This document shows positions 7,421 to 16,246 of a stretch of DNA of 64,000 nucleotides, one piece after another. Each line of letters opens with the position of its first letter. Within the stretch, counting starts at the first letter, position 1. A program made the translations under genes and the position numbers. The notes under the pieces were generated by a model, which saw only the letters and a program-made list of their open reading frames with translations, had not been told where the DNA came from and did not search any database. This DNA comes from Bdellovibrionota bacterium (GTDB taxonomy: Bacteria; Bdellovibrionota_C; UBA2361; JAFLCA01): contig CP129486.1 in NCBI GenBank assembly GCA_030584005.1, forward strand, positions 186,001-250,000. The letters are read 5' to 3'.

Positions 7421-9502
7421 TTACTGAGGCCGAGTCCAAACGGCCCATTCCACCTGCGCGAGCCCCAGGCCGAGCAGCGCATGACGAAGAGTCGAGAGGC
7501 GTCGACTGAGAAACTTCTTGATGGTTTCATGCCCCACTATGAAACGTCCCCGTAGGCGCCCCGCGCCCCAGGTAAGCTCCACGCTCACCCGTCCAAGCAT
7601 CGTGAACTCGACATCGAAGCTCAGCCGCTGCTCTGCCTCGTCGTACTCGCTGTCTTCCGCTGCCTTCTCATGCTCCGCGCGTCGGAGCCTTCTGGGCTGT
7701 TCATGATGAAACTGCACAAGTTGGAGCATCCCAAAGGCAAAGATCGGCAAGAGAGTTACCCCCTCTTTCGTTCCGCCCTGCGTTAACTGCGCCATGGGGA
7801 GCATGCGCGTAAGCAGCTCTTGGGCCTGGGTAGCGGATTCTACAATGTGCAGGAGCCTTTGATCCTCTCTAGCCTCTTTGACAAGCGGCACGTTGCGGCG
7901 CTCTTCGAAGAACAGCTCTTTAAGCCTCTCGAGCCCCTGTCGCACTACCGGACGATCATCTCGAGGCTGCTCCGTTGTGCGGCCGGTTACGCCACGAGCT
8001 GTCTGTTCCAGAAACTGCACGAAGGCTTGAGGCAGAGGTTCGTCGCTCAGTGCAGCGAGCTGCCTGTCCGCAACAAGCGACAGCACGTAGCGCACCGAGT
8101 ACTCTTTAAGCAGCTCTGAAATCTGAGGCGGCCCCATGCGCTGATAATTGAGAAGTCCGGCTGGAAGCTTCAAGTCGGAGACCTCCTGCAACACCGTTTC
8201 CGCTCCCGGACTGCTCAATCGCTGAATCTCCTCGGTCAGGGCCTGCTGCAGCACCTGTCCGATAAGCTTCTGTTTAGTCTCTGATGCCTCCTTTCCGAAT
8301 GGCGCATGGTCGCTAAGGAATCGCTGGATCGACTCACGCATAGGCGCACCTTCTTTAACCCGCTCCACCAGCACGCGGAGCGCCGTCTGGATGCGCTCCT
8401 CGGCGCCGCTCTTCGGTGTTACGGAGAGAATCTCGGCGAGCGCCGGATCCTGGAGCAGCGCACGCGGAGTCAGGCCGGTTCCAAGCTGCTGCAGCGCGCT
8501 CTCCAAGTTGGAGGTGAGCACGACGAGGGACCTGGCGAAGCGGGGAGATAGATCCTGCCAGCGGTTGCCGCCTTCTGGAGCTACATACTTGTCGATTATT
8601 CTATCGAGATAGCTTTGCAGCACACGCCGTAGCACCTCTCCTTGCGGTTTGCTTTCGAGGAACTCGCGCAGCTCCTTAAGGAATCGGACAAGCTCCCTGT
8701 CGCTCTCAGATTGGGGCTCCCCAAGTAGTCGATCAAGGGCTTGTACCAACCTCAACAACACCTGCACGGTATGCTCATCACCAATCGAGCGTAAGATGTC
8801 ACGTACCCGTTCCACCTGCTCCAGAGAAAAGTTAAGGTGCGAATCAAGCAGCAGCTGCGCCACCTGGCCTCGCACCGGCACCTCTGTGACGCTGCTGTTC
8901 GGAGTGGCGCGCAACAAGCGAAGCAGCGGATCGATGCTTCTCAAAGTGCTCTCACTCCTGCCTGCCGACGGTGCTGTCGCCAAATGCTGTTCCAACCTTT
9001 GCAAAAGGTCGTCAACTGCATCTCCGCTGCGGACGAGAGCGGATCGCAGCGCCTGCTCTAGAACTCCATTCCGCATCGGCACCTGCAAGCGATGCCCGAT
9101 CGCGTCCCGCAGCTCCTTGGCACTGGTCATAGCCGCCAGATCCTGTGCTGTGACCTGGGGCAGCTCCAACAGCCGCTCGGGGATTGCTACGGGATGCCGC
9201 GGCAGCACGGCTCGGAGCGATTCCAGCAGGCGTGCCGCCGTCTCAACTCCAATGCCGCCTACAGAAAGGGGGCGAATCGCCACACTCCCGTCCGGACGCT
9301 GCGCTAGTTCGACACGATCTCCTATCTTTATCCCGGCTGGCAGTGTGATCGGGATAGCACGACCGTTAATATAAATCGCGGGGCCTTGGGGACCTTGTAC
9401 AACCGTGCTGTTGCTCGTACCCTTTAGCACGACATCAGAAGGCAGTCGTAGCACGACGTGGTGCCGACCCGGCTGACTTTCGGTGCGAAGCTCTGATACC
9501 AT
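7421..9502 (-). CDS. FliK-like protein (putative flagellar hook-length control)
   Basis: 693 residues. The last about 67 residues (FDVEFTMLGRVSVELTWGAG..., then ETIKKFLSRRLSTLRHALLGLGL) resemble the C-terminal domain of FliK, where a beta-strand rich L-x-P-x-x-LGRVEV pattern is followed by helices ending in L-x-x-x-GL. The N-terminal about 80 residues form a beta-rich small domain; the large middle is helical, rich in Leu, Arg and Glu with little order, as in other FliK proteins. If right, it would be an exported molecular ruler for hook length. Flagellin is encoded 50 kb away, so the organism has a flagellum. The family call rests on the C-terminal pattern only. It heads the polA-sigma-anti-sigma minus-strand cluster. 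Confidence 0.5.
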   Translation of the reverse strand: MVSELRTESQPGRHHVVLRLPSDVVLKGTSNSTVVQGPQGPAIYINGRAIPITLPAGIKIGDRVELAQRPDGSVAIRPLSVGGIGVETAARLLESLRAVLPRHPVAIPERLLELPQVTAQDLAAMTSAKELRDAIGHRLQVPMRNGVLEQALRSALVRSGDAVDDLLQRLEQHLATAPSAGRSESTLRSIDPLLRLLRATPNSSVTEVPVRGQVAQLLLDSHLNFSLEQVERVRDILRSIGDEHTVQVLLRLVQALDRLLGEPQSESDRELVRFLKELREFLESKPQGEVLRRVLQSYLDRIIDKYVAPEGGNRWQDLSPRFARSLVVLTSNLESALQQLGTGLTPRALLQDPALAEILSVTPKSGAEERIQTALRVLVERVKEGAPMRESIQRFLSDHAPFGKEASETKQKLIGQVLQQALTEEIQRLSSPGAETVLQEVSDLKLPAGLLNYQRMGPPQISELLKEYSVRYVLSLVADRQLAALSDEPLPQAFVQFLEQTARGVTGRTTEQPRDDRPVVRQGLERLKELFFEERRNVPLVKEAREDQRLLHIVESATQAQELLTRMLPMAQLTQGGTKEGVTLLPIFAFGMLQLVQFHHEQPRRLRRAEHEKAAEDSEYDEAEQRLSFDVEFTMLGRVSVELTWGAGRLRGRFIVGHETIKKFLSRRLSTLRHALLGLGLAQVEWAVWTRPQ

Positions 9503-9546
9503 GCGTTATATATCAAGATGCGGGCATCAATGGCTGAGGCCGTCCT

Positions 9547-9614
9547 ATGGATACGCTGAACCTGTTCAGCGTGTCTCTAGAAGGGTTCAAGAATGCCTTT
9601 TTGAAGCCGCTTGT
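9547..9614. repeat. Dispersed palindromic repeat, copy 2
   Basis: Perfect 9-bp stem ACGCTGAAC (9553-9561), loop CT, GTTCAGCGT (9564-9572), flanked by GGAT and TCTCTAGAAG. A second imperfect hairpin follows, AAGGGTTCAA (9581-9590) with TTGAAGCCGCTT (9601-9612). This second part matches copy 3 at 15152-15190. It lies between the divergent FliK-like and greB genes, so in a promoter region rather than downstream of genes. Confidence 0.75.
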
Positions 9615-9681
9615 TAGGATCGGCCGCTCTACGAATTTTTTTGAGATATTTTTTGATTGCTGTAACACCGCGTAGTCTCAC

Positions 9682-10239
9682 ATGAATAAGGCCTTCACAA
9701 AGGAAAACGACTCAGAAGTTGACGATGACCTGCCGGCGCCTCCGCTCCCGGGAGGCAAGAACTACATCACCCCTGGGGGGCTCGAAAAACTGCAGGCGGA
9801 GTTCAGCCAGCTCAAATTTCGTGAGCGCCCTGAGGTCACCAAGGTAGTGCAGTGGGCCGCCGGCAATGGTGATCGATCGGAGAACGGCGATTACCTATAT
9901 GGGAAGAAGCGACTGCGGGAGATCGACAAGCGGCTGCGCTACCTAGCGAAGCGCATAGAATCGGCAGAAGTGATCGATCCGGCACGGGTACGCTCCGAGC
10001 AGGTCATGTTTGGTGCCACGGTAACGATTCGTGATGAAGACGATCGCGAGAAGAGCTACACAATTGTGGGAGTGGATGAAATTGATGTGGCGCACGGCCG
10101 CATCAGCTGGATGTCCCCCTTGGCCTGCGCTCTTATGAAAGCGCGCCAAGGTGATTGGGTTACCTTCCGATCGCCGAAGGGAGTGCAGCAACTGGAGGTT
10201 ATTAAGATCGAATACGTCGCGCTGCCGCCTGAAAAATGA
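9682..10239 (+). CDS. greB: Transcription elongation factor GreB
   Basis: 185 residues. The coiled-coil core with ERPEVTKVVQWAAGNGDRSENGDYLYGKKRLREIDKR matches GreB closely, including the acidic tip residues (D and E of DRSENGDY) that reach into the RNA polymerase secondary channel and stimulate cleavage of backtracked transcripts. The C-terminal FKBP-like domain has SYTIVGVDEIDVAHGRISWMSPLACALM. The 22-residue N-terminal leader rich in D, E and P (res. 1-24) is longer than in E. coli GreB. It is transcribed divergently from the FliK-like gene with repeat copy 2 in between. Confidence 0.93.
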   Translation: MNKAFTKENDSEVDDDLPAPPLPGGKNYITPGGLEKLQAEFSQLKFRERPEVTKVVQWAAGNGDRSENGDYLYGKKRLREIDKRLRYLAKRIESAEVIDPARVRSEQVMFGATVTIRDEDDREKSYTIVGVDEIDVAHGRISWMSPLACALMKARQGDWVTFRSPKGVQQLEVIKIEYVALPPEK

Positions 10240-10263
10240 GTGCCCCGAGCGGCGCTCACTCCA

Positions 10264-11745
10264 TCACCGACAGTTTGATTGAATCGTGCCCCAATCGGCC
10301 TTGAGCGTCTCAAACTGAGGGCGGTTCACCATGACGACATAGCCCCATACATCGGTCCCCGTTCGCAGCACCTCGCACCACTTCCCTGTCGCTTTGAGAA
10401 TGGCGATGATCGGGCTCTGATTGCTCCACAGCACTGTTTGCGGCTGCACCATATCAAAATAGCGCTCCCATCCCTCTCTACCGCGCTCGGCGTCCATGTA
10501 GGCATTCATCACGTCGGCCGGTACAACATTGGTGCGGCCATCAATGAAGACCTTGTGAAGCGGTTCGCCCTTGCCGTCGCTGAAGCGATACATCATGTAG
10601 CCGCCCCGACCAAAATCGGTGATTACAGGATGCAGCAGTCCGCGCGACTCTATGAAATCAACGGCCTCTTTTGGCACCAGTCGCAGATCGATGGGATTCC
10701 GCCATAGCGCCACCCCACTTAAGATCCCGATACAGACGAGCAGGAAGGCGGCCCCCTGCTCGGGAATGCGATTAAGGACCTGCTGCAGCTTCTCTACTCC
10801 TTGGCGGATTGCCGCAGCGCCGGCACTGCCGGCCGGGCGATTCCACATAAGGGCAATGACGGCTGTCACGTACAGCACGCCGAAGGGCAGAAACTTCACC
10901 ACAGCAAGTCCGGCAACGCTAAATCCCAGTACGCCTAGAAGCGGCCCTACACCGCAGCTCCGAAAGTTCGGTGCAAGCAGCGTGCTCAAAAGAAACAACC
11001 CAATCAGCAGAAAGCCTGTCGAATACTGCATGATAGTGGCTGGTTGAAACTCAGCGATTGCTCGCAGCGCGAGCGGATGACTTGTCTTGGCGAGAAAGGT
11101 CAGCCATTCGCCTCCTACATATGGCGTGACGAGCGTGCCGCTGAAGGCGATGAGCAGAAGACATAGCCATGTACGAACAGGAATTCTTGCGAAGGTCCAA
11201 CTACCAAGGGCGGCGAGTCCAAGCACCGTGGTGATGTGGCTATTGGCCCACAGCACCATGAGCAGAAACAACGCGGCGACGGCCCTCTTTGGTGCGTGAC
11301 CGCGGATTACCGACTCTGCTGCAACGATCACCCCCACGAATAAAATCCAGACAAAGGACTGCGGCCTGAGGGTGAAATGGTTGTAGCAGCTCGCCAAGGC
11401 AAAGATCCCGAGCAACAACCCCACAAAAAAACTATTCGCCAGCCTCGAAAAGCACCAGGAGAGTCCCACTGCAAGGACGGCACCAAGCAGCATCTTGAGC
11501 GCGATAAGTCCCTGCGGCCCGCCCACTTGCTCGGCTAGGGCCAGCACTATCTCGTTGGACCAGGAATAGGCCCGCCAGGCCTGCCCAGCGCCGAAGGCGT
11601 TCCAATGATCGGTCACGGGAACCGCTCCATGCGCGAGGATCCATTTGCCCACCACGATGTGCCACCACAGGTCCGGGTCGATGATCGGTCCGGTCAAACT
11701 CAGCCCGCAGCACAAGGCTACCAATGTCCAAACAAGCGCTTTCAT
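10264..11745 (-). CDS. Polytopic membrane protein, GT-C glycosyltransferase-like
   Basis: About 493 residues when started at MKALVWTLVALCCG (11745); a start at 11889 would add 48 residues without membrane character. Ten or more hydrophobic segments can be counted. The first periplasmic loop has GPIIDPDLWWHIVVGKWILAHGAVPVTDHWNAF, the type of acidic D-x-D/H loop with G-x-x-P-x-x-D seen in GT-C-like membrane glycosyltransferases using lipid-linked sugars. A soluble C-terminal region follows (ITDFGRGGYMMYRF...VFIDGRTNVVPADVM), which could be the acceptor-binding domain. The substrate cannot be named. It is convergent with greB (24-base gap). Confidence 0.6.
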   Translation of the reverse strand: MKALVWTLVALCCGLSLTGPIIDPDLWWHIVVGKWILAHGAVPVTDHWNAFGAGQAWRAYSWSNEIVLALAEQVGGPQGLIALKMLLGAVLAVGLSWCFSRLANSFFVGLLLGIFALASCYNHFTLRPQSFVWILFVGVIVAAESVIRGHAPKRAVAALFLLMVLWANSHITTVLGLAALGSWTFARIPVRTWLCLLLIAFSGTLVTPYVGGEWLTFLAKTSHPLALRAIAEFQPATIMQYSTGFLLIGLFLLSTLLAPNFRSCGVGPLLGVLGFSVAGLAVVKFLPFGVLYVTAVIALMWNRPAGSAGAAAIRQGVEKLQQVLNRIPEQGAAFLLVCIGILSGVALWRNPIDLRLVPKEAVDFIESRGLLHPVITDFGRGGYMMYRFSDGKGEPLHKVFIDGRTNVVPADVMNAYMDAERGREGWERYFDMVQPQTVLWSNQSPIIAILKATGKWCEVLRTGTDVWGYVVMVNRPQFETLKADWGTIQSNCR

Positions 11746-11899
11746 TTCTATTATTCGCCCACCCCTTCCATTGGTATGACTATCTCCCAGCAGTTCAGCT
11801 CTTGGGAAGCCGTGGATTGCATCATTTGCCCACAACTTCGTCGTTTGACAACACGCCTCGGGCCCCCCACTATAGCGGGGCAAAATCACACATAACCTT

Positions 11900-12832
11900 A
11901 TGTACTACTACGAAACCGCTTCTCGTTTCCTTGCAATATGCGCATTCGCCCTTGCGAGCTGCGCCGCTGTGCTGCCCTCCAGAACCTGGGCAACTCCCGT
12001 GATTGACAATCTCACCACGGTCAACTGCGACCGAAGCATGCATATCGCTGTAATCGGGGATAGCATCGTATCCGGGGCCGGCGACACTAAGTACGGAAAT
12101 CGCGGGGGATATGTGCGAAGACTCCGTGATCGCTTTCCGAATACCCGCATCACCAACTCCGGCTACTACGGCATCAGAACAGACGAGCTATTGCGGCGCA
12201 TCACGCGGGGCTTTTCCCGCAACAACGGGCTCGCCAGAAGCTTGCGCAATGCCGACCACATTTTAATCGACGTGGGACGAAACGATTACCAGACCCACCG
12301 TGACCCGACCTTGACCGCCCGCAACATCAAGCGCATGAACAAAATCATAAAGCTGCGCACTGACGCGCTTGTGACCATCGCTACTCTGATTCCCACGACG
12401 AGGTCCGAACAGCTTCCATTTGTGGTGGCGGTAAATTCTCGATTACTCAGGCAGCGGTCGCATCGCTTCGCGGTGGACCTGCGCTTTGATCAACTCTCCG
12501 CATCACTTATCGATAGTGGCGGCATACATCCAACCTCGTCTGGGTTTGACCGCATGTCGGAGATCGCGTTCGATTACCTGACCGATCGAGGGGAAGAACG
12601 TGCCCGTATACGCGCCGAAGACAGCGACGATGATGACCTGTCGAACTATTGCGAACAGAATGTCATTGGCACCGACCCTCACAACGCCGACAGCGATGGA
12701 GATGGATTAAGTGATGGGATAGAGGTATACGAAGTCTCCTCCGATCCGCACAGCGCCGATACGGACGGGGATGGGATGAGTGATGGGTTGGAAGTCGCGA
12801 ACGGTACGGACCCCCTGACCCCTAATGTGTGA
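11900..12832 (+). CDS. Secreted SGNH/GDSL hydrolase with calcium-binding repeats
   Basis: 310 residues. An N-terminal hydrophobic stretch with LASC at 18-21 could be a signal peptide or lipobox. The SGNH fold is shown by block I VIGDSIVSGAG (Ser55), the Asn of VGRNDY (N128) and SGGIHPTSSGF (H210). The usual Asp three residues before the catalytic His is Gly207 here; D205 may substitute. Residues about 240-308 hold two or three thrombospondin type-3 like calcium loops (NADSDGDGLSDG, SADTDGDGMSDG). A secreted or surface esterase is likely; the substrate is unknown. The next gene starts within its last codons (8-base overlap), suggesting they act together. Confidence 0.75.
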   Translation: MYYYETASRFLAICAFALASCAAVLPSRTWATPVIDNLTTVNCDRSMHIAVIGDSIVSGAGDTKYGNRGGYVRRLRDRFPNTRITNSGYYGIRTDELLRRITRGFSRNNGLARSLRNADHILIDVGRNDYQTHRDPTLTARNIKRMNKIIKLRTDALVTIATLIPTTRSEQLPFVVAVNSRLLRQRSHRFAVDLRFDQLSASLIDSGGIHPTSSGFDRMSEIAFDYLTDRGEERARIRAEDSDDDDLSNYCEQNVIGTDPHNADSDGDGLSDGIEVYEVSSDPHSADTDGDGMSDGLEVANGTDPLTPNV

Positions 12833-14045
12833 CCTCATGCGTGAAAGTGCTCGTTCCGTGCTGTTTTCAAATTCACTCGCGCGCCTTGTAGGGTTCGCGG
12901 CACTCCTTGCCATACTATTGCACCTCCTTCTCTCCTCCTCACTTGCTGCCCGCTATCAAATTGACCTTGGAGTAGCCCAATTTTTTGCACTGCCCCTGGT
13001 GGCGTGCGGCTTCTTGGTATGGGGAGCGCAGCTACTCCCAAGGGCGGCAGCACTTGTTGCCGCGACCATTGGATTCCTCCTGACCCTTTATGCCTTCTCC
13101 CCGACGCAGCAGGGGGAGAACGAGGTGCTGATGGCTCGTTTCCCCGGCGACGATCTCGGTGCAGAGAGCCGCATCTTTCGCCAACAGCTGCGCCGGCGAC
13201 TGCCGGAGAATTCTACGCTGGTGATTACCCCCTATCATTTTAGCGTCAAAGAATCCGCCGCTGCCCGTGAGATCGCGCTTGAACGTAGACCGAATAGTCC
13301 TTTCATCTGGTTCAGTGAAGCCCACACGATCGTTGAGTTTTCGCCTAAACCTCCACGGGTACTCAAAACCCCGCTCATTACCACTCTGCCGGCACGATAC
13401 CAGAACCTGCGGCTCTTTGATGAGATCTCTAGCATCATGCTTTCCACCGAACCCCGCCTTGATACTCAAGTTTTTCTTAGCAACCTCATTTCTGGTATCG
13501 TCATGAGCCCGCTCGCCCCTGATGTGATTGAGGAGGTCGGTGGGGAGATGAACCTGCTCGCCGCGGCAACAAAACGTGCCGGTTGGCGCGGCGGCTCCCA
13601 TCAAGCCTATGCATGGTGGCTATTGGGAAATCGTTACTTATGGGAAGCTGTCAGTGGGAATCAACTGGAATCCGCTTTCCTTGACTGTGCATTTCGTGCC
13701 TATTTGAGAGCAGCCAAGATGTTCAAGCCTAGAGACAACAGAGAATTAATCTCAGCAATCGTCAACAATCAATCGGTCGCTATGGCGCTTCAGGCGGCTT
13801 TCGCCAACGATCCTCAGCGGGCTCGTAAGGCGCGCAATGGATTTCGCTTGAGTAAGGGCTACGCAAAGGGTATTCCTTCTCAAGCAGCCCAGACTGAGTT
13901 CTTTTCTTTAATTAACGGCAATCTAAAACAGATTGCGAAGCGAAGCCCGCGCACGAAAGCGAAACTCAAGAAGCGTGTGCGGGTAACGAAAGGACGCGGC
14001 AATGCGGCACGGGGGCATTCCCGCAAGAGAGTTCAAGAGAAGTAG
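12825..14045 (+). CDS. Hypothetical membrane protein with basic C-terminus
   Basis: 406 residues; overlaps the SGNH hydrolase gene by 8 bases; a second ATG four codons later (12837) is also possible. Three hydrophobic segments occur in the first 95 residues (around 20-40, 50-66, 72-90), followed by about 280 soluble residues with no motif I recognise, and a strongly basic tail (RSPRTKAKLKKRVRVTKGRG) rich in Lys and Arg. The overlap with the secreted hydrolase gene suggests coupled translation and a shared role at the envelope. Confidence 0.65.
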   Translation: MCDLMRESARSVLFSNSLARLVGFAALLAILLHLLLSSSLAARYQIDLGVAQFFALPLVACGFLVWGAQLLPRAAALVAATIGFLLTLYAFSPTQQGENEVLMARFPGDDLGAESRIFRQQLRRRLPENSTLVITPYHFSVKESAAAREIALERRPNSPFIWFSEAHTIVEFSPKPPRVLKTPLITTLPARYQNLRLFDEISSIMLSTEPRLDTQVFLSNLISGIVMSPLAPDVIEEVGGEMNLLAAATKRAGWRGGSHQAYAWWLLGNRYLWEAVSGNQLESAFLDCAFRAYLRAAKMFKPRDNRELISAIVNNQSVAMALQAAFANDPQRARKARNGFRLSKGYAKGIPSQAAQTEFFSLINGNLKQIAKRSPRTKAKLKKRVRVTKGRGNAARGHSRKRVQEK

Positions 14046-14078
14046 TCAACACAGCCTCGCCCCTACTGGAGGAGATGC

Positions 14079-15026
14079 ATGCTTTCGCGAGATATCCTCG
14101 TTCAACAGCTCCCCTTTGTTCTTGAAGCGGTGCCGTTTGATTTTCTGAGCGACCATTACACTGGAAAGGTAAGAGACACTTTCCGGTTGAAGCAGCTCCG
14201 CATCATGGTCACAACAGATCGTCTCAGCTGCTTCGACAGGGTGGTGACGACAGTCCCCTTTAAAGGCCAGGTCCTCAACAATCTCGCGCATTTCTGGTTC
14301 CGTGCCACGAGCGACATTGTTTCCAACCATGTAGTGGCTGTTCCTGATCCAAATGTGCTGGTCGCCCGTGATTGTCAGATCCTTCCAGTCGAGGTGGTAG
14401 TGCGTGCTTATCTGACCGGGAGCGCGTGGCGAGATTACGCGGCAGGGAACTTAGTGAGTGGAGTACGCATTCCAGCCGGAATGCGGCAGTCACAGAGATT
14501 CGAGGTGCCGATCGTCACTCCGTCAACCAAAGAGGGGCGCGGAAAGCATGACGAACCGATCTCTGAGCAGGAGATTATCTCACGGGGCTTGGTGCCAGGC
14601 TCCGTCTGGGAGGAGGTTCGCTCCGTTGCATTGCGGCTATTTCAACGCGGTACCGAGATAGCCGCACGCCAGGGATTACTGCTTGTTGATACCAAGTATG
14701 AGTTCGGGATCGAGCGCGGTCAGTTGGTACTGGCCGACGAAATCCACACCCTTGACTCATCTCGTTTCTGGGTTGCCGAAAGCTATCACGAGCGATTTGC
14801 GCGAGGAGAGTCTCCGGTAATGCTCGATAAAGAACCAACCCGGCAATGGCTCCTTGCACAGGGATTCAAAGGAGAGGGTCCGATTCCTCATTTCACCGAT
14901 CAGCATCGAGTCGAGATCGCCGAGCACTACATTGCTTCGTATGAAAGAATTACCGGCGCGGTCTTTGAGGGTGTGGGCGGGGATCCGCTGCCGCGCATTG
15001 AAAAGGCTCTGCGTAGTTTGTTGTGA
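14079..15026 (+). CDS. purC: Phosphoribosylaminoimidazole-succinocarboxamide synthase
   Basis: 315 residues; SAICAR synthase joins CAIR and aspartate with ATP in purine synthesis, in the cytoplasm. Visible motifs: YTGKVRDTFRL (nucleotide-binding loop), TTDRLSCFDRVVTTVPFKGQVLN, PVEVVVRAYLTGSAWRDY, HDEPISEQEI, LLLVDTKYEFGIERGQLVLADEIHTLDSSRFW. The length is that of the longer (yeast ADE1-like) class rather than the 237-residue E. coli form. The start is well set by GGAGGAG seven bases upstream of the ATG. Repeat copy 3 lies about 90 bases downstream. Confidence 0.95.
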   Translation: MLSRDILVQQLPFVLEAVPFDFLSDHYTGKVRDTFRLKQLRIMVTTDRLSCFDRVVTTVPFKGQVLNNLAHFWFRATSDIVSNHVVAVPDPNVLVARDCQILPVEVVVRAYLTGSAWRDYAAGNLVSGVRIPAGMRQSQRFEVPIVTPSTKEGRGKHDEPISEQEIISRGLVPGSVWEEVRSVALRLFQRGTEIAARQGLLLVDTKYEFGIERGQLVLADEIHTLDSSRFWVAESYHERFARGESPVMLDKEPTRQWLLAQGFKGEGPIPHFTDQHRVEIAEHYIASYERITGAVFEGVGGDPLPRIEKALRSLL

Positions 15027-15112
15027 AGAAAGCCTTTATGGACTTTTTCACCGCTCGCAGGACAGAGCGATTCATCAAAAGCACATCCGCCGCTGCGCTC
15101 ATTCCACCTGGG

Positions 15113-15195
15113 GAGCGCTCTAGGGTTACACTGAACTTATCCAGCGTATCCTTAGAAGTAGGCTCAAACAGGAATTTTTGAAACCACTTCTAGAG
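15113..15195. repeat. Dispersed palindromic repeat, copy 3
   Basis: Bounded by CTCTAG (15118-15123) and CTAGAG (15190-15195). First hairpin: left arm CTAGGGTTACACTGAAC, right arm CCAGCGTATCCTTAG. Second hairpin: TAGAAGTAGGCTCAA with TTGAAACCACTTCTA, the same two-hairpin order as copy 2. It overlaps the end of the minus-strand gene 15164-15589 and supplies its last ten or so codons and stop. Confidence 0.75.
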
Positions 15196-15589
15196 ACTCA
15201 AATTTCGCCCGCAGGAGTTGGTAGAAGTCGACCCCGCCCCGGGGATCGAGCACCTCGTTCAGCTCTTCCTCACTGAATGTCACATAGTGCACCCCCGCCT
15301 GTGCCAAGAGTTCAGGCAGCATTCGCTGGTGCTCCTCCTCCCGCGCATCGACGTACGAATCGAATCCGGCGAAAAATTCAACGACCAGCTTTGGAGTGTC
15401 TTGGGTATCCACAATCGTGAACAAGCAGTTGGCCTGGGCTGCCCATTCACGCACCAGAGGAGAGAGGTCCGGTGAGAGCACTCCGCCGCACACTGCGACT
15501 ACACGCATACGCGGAATCACGTTGTCCTTGCCGAAGAACTGCACCAATAGGCGAAAAAGCTGGGCCTCGATCAGGGAAAACTCCTGCAT
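15164..15589 (-). CDS. DUF2726-like protein with restriction-endonuclease-type fold (putative)
   Basis: 141 residues. The core FTIVDTQDTPKLVVEFFAGFDSYVDAREEEHQRMLPELLAQAGVHYVTFSEEEL resembles DUF2726-type domains, where a D ... E/x K pattern and a run 'RD..kd..L..AGip..r' occur; D and the P-K-L-V-V-E segment could be remnants of a PD-(D/E)xK site. No enzyme activity can be claimed. The last residues (ESLEVVSKIPV and stop) are encoded inside repeat copy 3, so the original C-terminus has probably been replaced. It is convergent with purC and divergent from def. Family assignment is tentative. Confidence 0.6.
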   Translation of the reverse strand: MQEFSLIEAQLFRLLVQFFGKDNVIPRMRVVAVCGGVLSPDLSPLVREWAAQANCLFTIVDTQDTPKLVVEFFAGFDSYVDAREEEHQRMLPELLAQAGVHYVTFSEEELNEVLDPRGGVDFYQLLRAKFESLEVVSKIPV

Positions 15590-15732
15590 ACCTTATAGTA
15601 TGCCACGATCGGCCCAACTCTCCCAGTGCGCGCCGCGGATGACGAGGTGTAGACCCCCAAGAAAATATGATAGGATTAAGGGCCCGTGCGCAAACTACGG
15701 GGTGTTGTGATCACTGTACTAAGATTATTGTC

Positions 15733-16242
15733 ATGGCCGTCCTCCCTTTGGTCCTGTATCCCGATCCTCGACTCAAGCAGTCCTGCAGCCAAGTCAGCTC
15801 ATTCGATAAACACCTGGTACGTCTGCTCGAGAGTATGGCGGAGACCATGTATGCCTCCAACGGCATCGGGCTGGCGGCTCCACAGATTGGGGTGCAGGAG
15901 CGCATAACCGTGGTCGACGTTTCGCCGGAGGGCACCGCTCTGATCGAGCTGATTAATCCGGTCATTACCGCCTCGCATGGCACCACGCCTTCCGAAGAAG
16001 GCTGCCTCAGTATTCCGGGGTTTAGGGAGACGATTGAGCGGGCTACTCATGTCAGCGTGTCGTATCAGGACCGCACCGGTAATCAACAAACGCTGCACGC
16101 AGAGGGGCTGATGGCGATTTGCTTGCAGCATGAGATTGATCATATTAACGGCACACTGTTTGTTGATCACCTGAGCCGACTGAAACGCGAACTGTTTAAG
16201 AAATGGTTTGCCAAGCAGCAAAATGCCCCTTCCAGGATGTAA
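15733..16242 (+). CDS. def: Peptide deformylase
   Basis: 169 residues from the ATG at 15733; an in-frame extension to 15667 has no family similarity. Removes the formyl group from nascent proteins. All three family motifs are intact: GIGLAAPQIG (44-53), EGCLS with Cys91 and QHEIDH with His133, Glu134 and His137 (metal ligands and catalytic Glu). There is no clear Shine-Dalgarno before this start. The stop lies four bases before fmt, so def-fmt-rpe form an operon, the common def-fmt pair. Confidence 0.95.
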   Translation: MAVLPLVLYPDPRLKQSCSQVSSFDKHLVRLLESMAETMYASNGIGLAAPQIGVQERITVVDVSPEGTALIELINPVITASHGTTPSEEGCLSIPGFRETIERATHVSVSYQDRTGNQQTLHAEGLMAICLQHEIDHINGTLFVDHLSRLKRELFKKWFAKQQNAPSRM

Positions 16243-16246
16243 GCTG

